A stretch of DNA of 9,541 bases from Acetobacteraceae bacterium (GTDB lineage: Bacteria; Pseudomonadota; Alphaproteobacteria; Acetobacterales; Acetobacteraceae): contig CANFIE010000122.1 in NCBI GenBank assembly GCA_947446625.1, forward strand, positions 1 through 9,541, written 5' to 3'. The position numbers and the translations under genes were made by a program. This document shows, piece by piece, positions 1 to 5,476 of the stretch (its first letter is position 1; every line of letters starts with the position of its first letter). Under the pieces are notes generated by a model, which saw only the letters and a list, made by a program, of their open reading frames with translations, did no database searches and was not told the origin of the DNA.

Positions 1-777
1 GGGGGCAAACAGGCCAAACCACACCCCGGCATCAAAGCCCTGAATGCCCGTCAGTTCCGCCACCGTCGGCAGTTCCGGGAAAAAGCTGCTGCGCGCCGGC
101 ACCGCGCTGGCAAGGTTGCGCACCGTGCCGGCGGTCAGCGCGCCGCCCACCACGGTCAGGTCGGCCAGCATCATCTGGATGCGCCCGCCCAGCATGTCGT
201 TCAGCGCCTGCACATAGCTCCGGTAGGGCACGTGCACGATATCCAGCCGCTGCGTCAGCTTCAGCAACTCCACGCCCAAATTGCCCGAGGTGCCGCTGCC
301 ATTGGTGCCGTAGGTCAGCTTGCCCGGCTCGGCGCGGATTTTGGCCAGCAATTCCGGCAGGGTGTTCACCCCCAGACTGGCCGGCACAATCAGGAAGAAG
401 GGCGCCCGGCTCACCATGGCCACCGGGGCGAAGTCGCGTTCCGGCACATAGGGCGGGTTGGCCACCAGCAGCGGCACGCTGGCCATGGTGGAATTCGAGC
501 AGAACAGAAAGCTGTGGCCATCCGGCGCGCTCCGGGCGGCGGCCTCGGCGGCCAGCACCGTGTTGGCGCCAGGCCGATTGTCGATGACGAAGGTGGCGCC
601 CAGGCTGCGGCCCAATTGTTCGGCCAGCAGCCGGGCGGCCACATCGGCGGCGCCGCCGGGCGGAAACCCCACCAGCAAGCGCACCGGCCGCGCCGGCCAT
701 TCGCCCTGGGCTTGCGCCAAGGCCGGCATGGCCAGGGCAACGGTGGTCAGCGCCGCACGACGGCTGATGGGGTGCAT
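1..777 (-). CDS. Bug/TctC-family tripartite tricarboxylate transporter solute-binding protein, C-terminus cut by window edge
   Basis: Periplasmic receptor of the Bug (Bordetella uptake gene)/TctC family, which binds small carboxylates or related metabolites for a TctAB-type transporter. I translated the minus strand from the ATG at 777; the frame is open to base 1, giving 259 residues without a stop. The family is usually about 320 residues, so roughly 60 are missing. Residues 1-24 are an export signal with a twin-arginine-like SRRAAL at 5-10, a hydrophobic stretch, and an AxA site near 19-23. Family marks follow: WPARPVRLLVGFPPGGAADV (27-46), NRPGAN (67-72), PGKLTYGTNGSGTSGN (151-166), VPYR (183-186) and FPELPTVAE (233-241). 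A good ribosome site precedes the start (787-792). It lies 35 nt after the TPP-enzyme gene and is probably co-transcribed with it. No TctA or TctB membrane gene is visible, so the receptor may be an orphan or its partners may lie beyond the edge. Ligand unknown. Confidence 0.93.
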   Translation of the reverse strand, partial: MHPISRRAALTTVALAMPALAQAQGEWPARPVRLLVGFPPGGAADVAARLLAEQLGRSLGATFVIDNRPGANTVLAAEAAARSAPDGHSFLFCSNSTMASVPLLVANPPYVPERDFAPVAMVSRAPFFLIVPASLGVNTLPELLAKIRAEPGKLTYGTNGSGTSGNLGVELLKLTQRLDIVHVPYRSYVQALNDMLGGRIQMMLADLTVVGGALTAGTVRNLASAVPARSSFFPELPTVAELTGIQGFDAGVWFGLFAP

Positions 778-786
778 GTGTTCTTT

Positions 787-792
787 CCTCCC
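787..792 (-). promoter_or_regulatory. Ribosome binding site of the Bug-family receptor gene
   Basis: The minus strand reads GGGAGG here, nine bases before the ATG at 777. This supports 777 as the start. The open frame has no stop inside the window, so the upstream signal and the export leader are what fix the gene's beginning. Confidence 0.75.
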
Positions 793-812
793 GCGTGCGG
801 ATGTCTCCCTGG

Positions 813-2438
813 TTAGGGCAGCACCGCCTTCAAGCTGGTTCTTACCACAATGGCGGCCGGTCCGGGGGCCTGGAGTGCGGCGGCCAGCTTCGGCAATTCA
901 CTGTTGTCATGCACCGTGGTCACCGGGGCCCGGAAGGCGCTGGCCCAGGCGGCCATGTCAGGGTTGATCAGCGTGGTGCCGCTCACCCGGCCCGGATGCG
1001 CCTTTTCCTGGTGGATGCGAATGCTGGCATAGCTGCCATTGTCGCTCAGCAGCATTTTGGTGGGCAGGCCGCGCGCCATGGCCACGGCGTATTCGGCGCC
1101 GGTCATCATTGCGCCGCCGTCACCCACGCAGCCAATCACCTGGCGGCCCGGGTGGCGCAGGCTGGCGGCGGCGGCGGCGGGCATGCCAAAGCCCATGGCG
1201 CCGCTGATCGGCACCAGCAGGCGCTGCCCCGGCTTCCACGCCACCTTGCGGTAGAAGGGCGCGCCGAATGTGCCGGCATCCAGCGTCACAATCGCATCGG
1301 GGGCGATGGTCTCCTCCACCAGCTTGGCCACCTCGGCAAAGGCCACGCCATCCGGCATCTCCCGATGCGGCACGGCGCAATCCGCCACATGCAGGGCGCG
1401 CAGCTGGGCGTTCCAGCCCTGGCGCCCGGCCGGCGCCCCGGGCTTTTCCGCGGCCATGGCGGCCAGCAGGGCGCGGGCATCCACGTTCAGCGCCAACTCG
1501 GCCGGAAACAGCCAGCCGAGGAAGCGCGGGTCCGCGCAGACATGCACCAGCCGCTGCCCGGCGGCGGGCCAGGTCCAGCCCTGGGTGGTGATGTCGGTCA
1601 GCCGGGTGCCCAGCGCGATCACCAGGTCGGCGGCGGCAAAGGCCTCGCGCTGCGCGTCCGGGTTGCGCAGGCCAAGGTCACCGGCATAGAGCGCATGGGT
1701 ATTGTCGAACAAATCCTGCCGGCGGAAGGAAACCGCCACGGGCAGTTCCCAGGCCTCGGCGAAGGCGGCCAGCGCGGCACGACCATCGGTGCCGTTGTAG
1801 CCCGGCGTGTCGAAGCCATGGCCGGCCAGCAGAATCGGCCGCTCGGCGGCGCGCAGCATGGCGGCCAGCTGCGCCACATCGGCGGGCGCGGGCGGGGCGG
1901 AGCGGGGCAGGGTCGCCGGCATCAGCGGCGCGGCGCATTGCTCGGCCAGCACATCCTCGGGCAGGGAAAGCACCACCGGGCCGGGCACGCCGCCCATGGC
2001 AACGGCATAGGCGCGGGCGATGAGTTCGGGCACTTGGTCGGGGTTGGTGGCTTCACCCACCCATTTGGCCACGCCACGGAACATGTTGGCGTAGTCAATC
2101 TCCTGGAAGGCATTCCGCCGCAGGTCGCGCTTCTCAACTTGGCCAATCAACAGGATCAGCGGCACGGCATCCTGTTCCGCCGTGTGGACCGCAATGCTGG
2201 CATTGCAGGCGCCGGGGCCACGCGAGACCAGCACAACGCCGGGGCGGCCGGTCAGCTTGGCATCGGCCACGGCCATGAAGCCGGCGCCACCTTCCGTGCG
2301 GCAGGTGACAAGGTCGAGCCGGTTATGCGCATGCAGCGCGTCCAGCAGGGCAATGTAGCTCTCTCCGGGCACGCAGAAGGCGCGGTCCACGCCTTGCTGT
2401 GCCAGGAATTCAACAATCATCTCGGCGGCGGTCGACAT
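813..2438 (-). CDS. Thiamine pyrophosphate-dependent enzyme, acetolactate synthase/IlvB-like
   Basis: A 541-residue three-domain ThDP enzyme of the superfamily that includes acetolactate synthase, benzoylformate decarboxylase and related 2-keto-acid enzymes; it is presumably cytoplasmic. The N-terminal Pyr domain (about 1-170) carries the conserved activating glutamate, Glu49, in RTEGGAGFMA. A central domain covers about 185-320 (LLAGHGFD, VIALGTRLTD). The C-terminal PP domain holds SGAMGFGMPAA and the ThDP/Mg motif GDG (439-441) through DN (466-467) in LLSDNGSYAS. I chose the ATG at 2438 because AGGAA sits six bases upstream; a GTG at 2462 would add eight residues but has no clear ribosome site. 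The stop is TAA. The gene lies 35 nt before a Bug-type receptor gene and 58 nt after a small exported protein gene. It is not a secure IlvB: no small regulatory subunit (IlvN) is adjacent and the neighbours are catabolic, so a decarboxylase or carboligase acting on an imported acid is as likely. The superfamily is clear; the substrate is not. Confidence 0.92.
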   Translation of the reverse strand: MSTAAEMIVEFLAQQGVDRAFCVPGESYIALLDALHAHNRLDLVTCRTEGGAGFMAVADAKLTGRPGVVLVSRGPGACNASIAVHTAEQDAVPLILLIGQVEKRDLRRNAFQEIDYANMFRGVAKWVGEATNPDQVPELIARAYAVAMGGVPGPVVLSLPEDVLAEQCAAPLMPATLPRSAPPAPADVAQLAAMLRAAERPILLAGHGFDTPGYNGTDGRAALAAFAEAWELPVAVSFRRQDLFDNTHALYAGDLGLRNPDAQREAFAAADLVIALGTRLTDITTQGWTWPAAGQRLVHVCADPRFLGWLFPAELALNVDARALLAAMAAEKPGAPAGRQGWNAQLRALHVADCAVPHREMPDGVAFAEVAKLVEETIAPDAIVTLDAGTFGAPFYRKVAWKPGQRLLVPISGAMGFGMPAAAAASLRHPGRQVIGCVGDGGAMMTGAEYAVAMARGLPTKMLLSDNGSYASIRIHQEKAHPGRVSGTTLINPDMAAWASAFRAPVTTVHDNSELPKLAAALQAPGPAAIVVRTSLKAVLP

Positions 2439-2444
2439 GGGACG

Positions 2445-2449
2445 TTCCT
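2445..2449 (-). promoter_or_regulatory. Ribosome binding site deciding the TPP-enzyme start
   Basis: AGGAA on the minus strand, six bases before the ATG at 2438. It lies inside the coding part that the alternative GTG start at 2462 would require, and so favours the shorter protein. Confidence 0.65.
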
Positions 2450-2469
2450 GTTTGGCGCCCACTGCCTAC

Positions 2470-2487
2470 CGCCGGTTTCGGCCGGCG
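2470..2487 (-). other. GC-rich inverted repeat between the small-protein gene and the TPP-enzyme gene
   Basis: Arms CGCCGG (2470-2475) and CCGGCG (2482-2487) are perfect complements around a 6-nt loop. The repeat lies in the 58-nt gap after the stop at 2497. There is no run of T on the minus-strand side, so it is not a standard intrinsic terminator. It could stabilise an RNA end or be chance in GC-rich DNA. Confidence 0.3.
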
Positions 2488-2496
2488 CCAAGCGCC

Positions 2497-2907
2497 TCAG
2501 CGGTGGTACACGTCCACGGTCGGGTGGATGCTGACCACCTGCACGCCGCTGGCCACCACATGGGTGTGGATCTGCGCCACCCGGCTGCCCGAGGTGGAGA
2601 GCCGCCAGGAGCAGTCATAGCCGGCATAGGTGCGGATATCGGGCTGGCAGGTGAAGCCGCCGCGCTCCATGCGGGCCATCAGCGACACCAGGCTGGTGCC
2701 CGGCGGGTGCTCGGCGTTCAGGTCGCGGGCCAGCGCCTGGGTGCCAAGCCGCGAGCCGAGGGAGATGTAGCGCTCGAACTGACCGGCATCCATGGTGTTG
2801 CTGTAGGCGTTGCTGGCCCAGGAAAGGGTGGCGACGGCACCGAACACGATGGCGGTGGCGAGGGCGGCAACACGGGTGTTCCGCAGGTCGGTCTTGGAAA
2901 TGCGCAT
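2497..2907 (-). CDS. Small exported or membrane-anchored protein, paralog A of a tandem trio
   Basis: A 136-residue protein of unknown function. Residues about 12-30 are hydrophobic and follow a basic N-terminus (MRISKTDLRNTR), which suggests an uncleaved anchor or a signal peptide with the rest in the periplasm. There is no lipobox cysteine. The soluble part contains LARDLNAEHPPGTSLVSLMA (59-78), GGFTC ending at Cys87, Cys99 and Arg102. The two cysteines, 12 residues apart, are the only ones and could form a disulfide. The same residues with identical spacing recur in the next two upstream genes, so I read the three as diverged duplicates. Start: ATG at 2907 with AGGAA at 2916-2920, eight bases upstream. 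It follows paralog B after 65 nt and precedes the TPP-enzyme gene by 58 nt. I do not recognise a named domain. That the gene is real is well supported; the role is unknown. Confidence 0.82.
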   Translation of the reverse strand: MRISKTDLRNTRVAALATAIVFGAVATLSWASNAYSNTMDAGQFERYISLGSRLGTQALARDLNAEHPPGTSLVSLMARMERGGFTCQPDIRTYAGYDCSWRLSTSGSRVAQIHTHVVASGVQVVSIHPTVDVYHR

Positions 2908-2926
2908 GGTCGTGGTTCCTATCTTC

Positions 2927-2948
2927 GGGGGGGAGAAGGGAAAGAGGA
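2927..2948 (-). other. 22-base pure pyrimidine tract in the leader of paralog A
   Basis: The minus strand is all C and T over these 22 bases, including seven consecutive C, between the stop of paralog B and the ribosome site of paralog A. A pyrimidine-rich unstructured leader could help Rho loading or ribosome entry. No function is shown by the sequence alone. Confidence 0.35.
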
Positions 2949-2972
2949 TGGGTGGACGGCGAAAGCGGTGGC

Positions 2973-3434
2973 TCAGCTGCCCGAAAGCGAGCTGTTGATC
3001 TGGGCGGTGTTCTGCTGGGCGTCGCGGCGGGCATTGGCCGGCGGCGGCGCCGTCACCTCGCTCAGCACGGTGCCCTGGGTGAGGATGCGGGCCTGCAACT
3101 CGGCCACGCGGTCAAACAGCAGCGGGCGGCGATAGACGCAGTCATAGGCGCCGGGCACGCCCAGGTTGGCTTCGCACTGGAAGCCGCCCTGCTGCATCCA
3201 GGCCAGCAGCGCGCCGGCATTGTGGCCCTGGGCCTGGCGCTTCATCAGGTCCTGGCGCAGCGCGTTCAGGCCGTCGGTGGTGCGCAGATATTCGTTGAAC
3301 ATCGGCCGCATCGGCTGCGGTGCCGGCTGGTGCGCGGTGACCGCATAGGCGGAAACCGCCGTGAACAGCAGGCTCATCGAAGCGCCTGCCATCATGCAGG
3401 TTCGCACTGTATCGGCGTGGGACTTGCGTGCCAT
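2973..3434 (-). CDS. Small exported protein, paralog B of a tandem trio
   Basis: A 153-residue protein of unknown function. Basic residues MARKSHADTVR are followed by a hydrophobic segment at about 13-33 ending SAYAVTAH, consistent with a Sec signal peptide or an anchor. The conserved core has Asp62-Leu63, Gly70, Leu76, GGFQC ending at Cys87, AYDC ending at Cys99, and Arg102; these numbers match paralog A exactly, and by eye about 21 of residues 55-126 are identical between A and B. It lacks the AExPxGT stretch shared by A and C. It also has a distinctive tail of about 25 residues, rich in P, A, N, Q and S, after TAPPP. An extra Cys13 lies in the hydrophobic segment but is not a convincing lipobox. 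Start: ATG at 3434 with a strong GAGGAG site six bases upstream, which is itself inside an inverted repeat. A 140-nt gap separates it from paralog C, so it may begin its own transcript. Confidence 0.82.
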   Translation of the reverse strand: MARKSHADTVRTCMMAGASMSLLFTAVSAYAVTAHQPAPQPMRPMFNEYLRTTDGLNALRQDLMKRQAQGHNAGALLAWMQQGGFQCEANLGVPGAYDCVYRRPLLFDRVAELQARILTQGTVLSEVTAPPPANARRDAQQNTAQINSSLSGS

Positions 3435-3574
3435 TTTGCTCTCCTCACGGGTAAATCTCGTGAGGCATTGCTACCAATGGGCGTGTCCGAATGCTCGCCT
3501 AGTGCTGTCGCGTGTTGTCTTGCGGTTGTGTTGCAAGCTGTCGGCGGAATGTCGCCGGATGCTGAAATTCCAGC
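3435..3574. other. 140-nt intergenic region between paralogs C and B
   Basis: This is the longest non-coding gap in the window and is somewhat less GC-rich than the genes around it. It contains the structured region just after paralog C (3535-3576) and the inverted repeat at the paralog B ribosome site. I looked for -35/-10 pairs on the minus strand. TTGCAA (3531-3536) resembles a -35 box, but no convincing -10 follows at 16-18 bases, so no promoter is called. Confidence 0.5.
3441..3465 (-). promoter_or_regulatory. Inverted repeat covering the ribosome binding site of paralog B
   Basis: On the minus strand CCTCACG (3465-3459), a nine-base loop AGATTTACC, and CGTGAGG (3449-3443) form a perfect 7-bp stem. 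The Shine-Dalgarno GAGGAG (3446-3441) overlaps the downstream arm, and the ATG at 3434 follows six bases later. In RNA the stem would hide the ribosome site; in DNA the same symmetry could be an operator. A second, weaker repeat (CATTG/CAATG, 3466-3479) sits immediately upstream. Which use is real cannot be told from the sequence. Confidence 0.45.
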
Positions 3575-3576
3575 TT
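3535..3576 (-). terminator. Nested inverted repeats at the 3' end of paralog C, possible weak terminator
   Basis: Outer arms AAGCTG (3535-3540) and CAGCTT (3571-3576) enclose an inner perfect stem CGGCG/CGCCG (3542-3546 and 3553-3557). A 14-base near-palindrome (3561-3574) overlaps the outer arm. The outer arm touches the TAA stop at 3577-3575. No T-run follows on the minus strand, so this could be a Rho-assisted end or an RNA-stabilising structure, not a classical terminator. Confidence 0.25.
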
Positions 3577-3952
3577 AAAGCGGCGGTGTTTCGCTGACAA
3601 AACTGACCACCAGCGACAGAACCCGGTTCTGCGTGGTGGCTATCACAACCTGGGCGTGCAGCTGGTCCCGCCCGCGGGACTGCAACCGCGCGTTGCAAAG
3701 CCAGGCCTGGTCCGGGTTGGGCGGTGGCACACAGCGCATGCCCATGGTGGTGAGGCGATGCACCAATGGCGAAACCGGCGTGCCCAGCGGGAATTCCGCT
3801 GTCAGGTCACGCCCCAGCGCCGCTTCCCCGGCCGAGGCACCCTGCCGGGCATAACGGTCCAGCGGCCCCTTGGCGGCGGGTTCGTTCAGCAGCCAGGCGC
3901 TGAGACCAACCAGCAACAGGATGCCACCGCCCACCAGCGAGGCCTTGCGCAT
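3575..3952 (-). CDS. Small membrane-anchored protein, paralog C of a tandem trio
   Basis: A 125-residue protein of unknown function. MRKAS is followed by a hydrophobic segment (about 6-22, LVGGGILLLVGLSAWLL), a clear signal anchor, with the remainder outside the cytoplasm. The core has LGRDLTAEFPLGTPVSPLV (46-64), Gly71, Cys74, Cys86 and Arg89. The spacing is the same as in paralogs A and B, and it shares RDLxAExPxGT with A. I chose the ATG at 3952. A GTG at 4024 would overlap the upstream deacylase stop and add a hydrophilic 24-residue N-terminus, and the terminator-like hairpin at 3971-3993 would then lie inside the gene. The ribosome site before 3952 is weak (GGGAA about nine bases upstream, and a closer AGG). 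Stop TAA. Its promoter, if separate from the upstream operon, must lie in the short gap or inside the deacylase gene; none is obvious. Confidence 0.75.
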   Translation of the reverse strand: MRKASLVGGGILLLVGLSAWLLNEPAAKGPLDRYARQGASAGEAALGRDLTAEFPLGTPVSPLVHRLTTMGMRCVPPPNPDQAWLCNARLQSRGRDQLHAQVVIATTQNRVLSLVVSFVSETPPL

Positions 3953-3970
3953 GGTGCCTGGTTCCCAGCC

Positions 3971-3993
3971 AAAACCACGGTTTGCCGTGGTTT
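3971..3993 (-). terminator. Hairpin with short T-run, likely intrinsic terminator of the hyu-type operon
   Basis: The minus strand reads AAACCACGG, loop CAAA, CCGTGGTTT, a perfect 9-bp stem (3972-3993), and continues so that the arm ends in TTTT. It begins 24 bases after the deacylase stop at 4017, a typical terminator position. The T-run is only four bases, so termination may be partial. The DNA symmetry could also serve as an operator for paralog C. Confidence 0.55.
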
Positions 3994-4016
3994 CAGCGGG
4001 CTTCTTGCCAGGCAGC

Positions 4017-5474
4017 TCAGCCACGGTTGCGCCGAATGAGCCGGCCCGGGGCCGCCCCTGTCATCCCCGTGTCGCCGACATAGGTCGAGACCCCATTGGT
4101 CCAGACCTGCTCAATCCCCTGGCTCGGGATGGTCGGCTGCTCGAAGGTGGCGCGGTCCAGCACGGTATGCGGGTCGAACAGCACCAAATCGGCATAGGCG
4201 CCGGTGCGAATCACGCCGCGGTCCACCATGCCGAACAGCTCGGCGGTGCGGCCTGTCATCTTGTGCACGGCCGTTTCCAGGCTGAACAGGCCCAGGTGGC
4301 GGCTGTAATAGCCCAGCACCCGTGGAAAAGTGCCCCACAGCCGCGGATGCGGGAACACGTCATGCGGAATGCCATCCGAGCCGATGACGCTCATCGGGTG
4401 CGCCATGATCCGGCGGACATCCTCCTCCTCCATCTGGAAGGTGATGGCCCCGGCGGGCAGCAGCTTCTCGGCGGCGGCGCGCAGGTCGGTGTTCCAGCCC
4501 CGGGCGATATCGGCCAGGTCCTTGCCCGCCATCTCCGGGAAGGGGTTGGACCAGGCGACAATCACCCGCAAATCGTCGCGCAGCCGGTCCGGCATCAGCA
4601 CCGTGGAGCCGGCCGGGTAGGGATACACGTCAAACGCGATATCCTGCGTGCGGCCGAATTGCTCCAGCAGCGCCAGGGTCTGCGTGCTGCGGCCGTAATT
4701 CTCGGGCATGGAGCATTTGTGGTGGCTGATATGCACCTGGATGCCCAGCCGGGCGCCGATCTTGGCGGTTTCCTCAATGCTGGCGCAGACCGCGTCGGCC
4801 TCATCCCGCATATGGGTGGTGTAGAGCCCGCCGGCGGCCTTCAGCGGCTCGGCCACGGCCATCACCTCGGCGGTGGTGGCATGCATGTTGGGCTTGTACC
4901 ACAGCCCGGTGGAGAAGCCGCTGGCGCCGCTGGCCATGGCCTCGGCCACATAGGCGCGCATGCGGCCAATCTCGGCATCGGTGGCGCCGCGCGTCAGGCA
5001 GGCATCGCCCATCACCAGGGCGCGCAGGGTCTGGTGGCCCACCAGTGCATAGGTGTTCACCGCCGCCGGGGTCTGCTTCAGCGCCTCGGCATAATCGGCG
5101 AAGCTGTCGAACAGGAAGTTGGTGTCATCGCCCACCAGGTCCAGCGGCGGCGGTGGCCGCTTGGCGAAGCGCCCCGGCGAGATCGACACGCCGCAATTGC
5201 CCACCACCACGCTGGTAACGCCCTGGCTGGACTTGCAGGTCAGGCAGCCCGGGCCGCACAGCACGGCGCGGTCGTCATGCGTGTGCGCGTCGATGAAGCC
5301 GGGCGCCAGGGCGCGGCCGGTGGCGATGATTTCCTTGTCGGCCGAAGCGGCCGAAAGGTCACCCACGCCGACAATGCGGTCGTTGGTCACGCCCACATCG
5401 CCGGTAAAGCGCGGGGCGCCGGTGCCATTCAGAATGGTGGCATCGCGGATGATGAGGTCGCAGCGGAGGGCCAT
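4017..5474 (-). CDS. N-acyl-D-amino-acid deacylase (D-aminoacylase family amidohydrolase)
   Basis: A 485-residue zinc amidohydrolase that by family removes the acyl group from N-acyl-D-amino acids, giving a carboxylate and the free D-amino acid. The beta/alpha-barrel metal-site residues are visible: HTH (His64, His66), the bridging cysteine in NCG (Cys94), THMRDE (His221), SHHK (His251), and the catalytic Asp367 in SDG. This order and numbering closely track the well-studied Alcaligenes D-aminoacylase. Near the end are HPRLWGTFPRVLGYYSR (376-392) and GAYADLVLFD, the usual return to the small beta-sandwich domain formed with the N-terminus. Length is normal for the family. There is no signal peptide, so it is cytoplasmic. 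The ATG at 5474 comes two bases after the HyuB stop, so translation is probably coupled. It is the last gene of the operon before the hairpin at 3971-3993. The acyl and side-chain preference (neutral, Asp or Glu) cannot be read from the sequence. Confidence 0.93.
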   Translation of the reverse strand: MALRCDLIIRDATILNGTGAPRFTGDVGVTNDRIVGVGDLSAASADKEIIATGRALAPGFIDAHTHDDRAVLCGPGCLTCKSSQGVTSVVVGNCGVSISPGRFAKRPPPPLDLVGDDTNFLFDSFADYAEALKQTPAAVNTYALVGHQTLRALVMGDACLTRGATDAEIGRMRAYVAEAMASGASGFSTGLWYKPNMHATTAEVMAVAEPLKAAGGLYTTHMRDEADAVCASIEETAKIGARLGIQVHISHHKCSMPENYGRSTQTLALLEQFGRTQDIAFDVYPYPAGSTVLMPDRLRDDLRVIVAWSNPFPEMAGKDLADIARGWNTDLRAAAEKLLPAGAITFQMEEEDVRRIMAHPMSVIGSDGIPHDVFPHPRLWGTFPRVLGYYSRHLGLFSLETAVHKMTGRTAELFGMVDRGVIRTGAYADLVLFDPHTVLDRATFEQPTIPSQGIEQVWTNGVSTYVGDTGMTGAAPGRLIRRNRG

Positions 5475-5476
5475 GG

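Noticed and set aside
32..740. Minus-strand open frames at 32-700 and 411-740 as candidate genes at the left edge
   Set aside because: They are out of frame with the Bug-family receptor, which reads continuously from the ATG at 777 to base 1 with a signal peptide and family motifs.
1163..1178. GGC triplet run as a possible microsatellite
   Set aside because: It encodes a short alanine run in the conserved GMPAA region of the TPP enzyme, and a run of alanine codons is ordinary in this composition.
795..2534. Long plus-strand open frame (579 codons) opposite the TPP-enzyme gene
   Set aside because: Its translation is rich in G, H, Q and R with no domain, and it mirrors a gene with clear motifs. 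It is an antisense artefact of GC-rich codon use.
2973..3434. Lipoprotein signal in paralog B using Cys13
   Set aside because: Cys13 lies at the start of the hydrophobic segment and not at its end after a lipobox (L-x-G/A-C), so lipidation is not supported.
3466..3479. CATTG/CAATG small inverted repeat as an operator
   Set aside because: A 5-bp arm is short enough to occur by chance; mentioned only as the neighbour of the stronger repeat.
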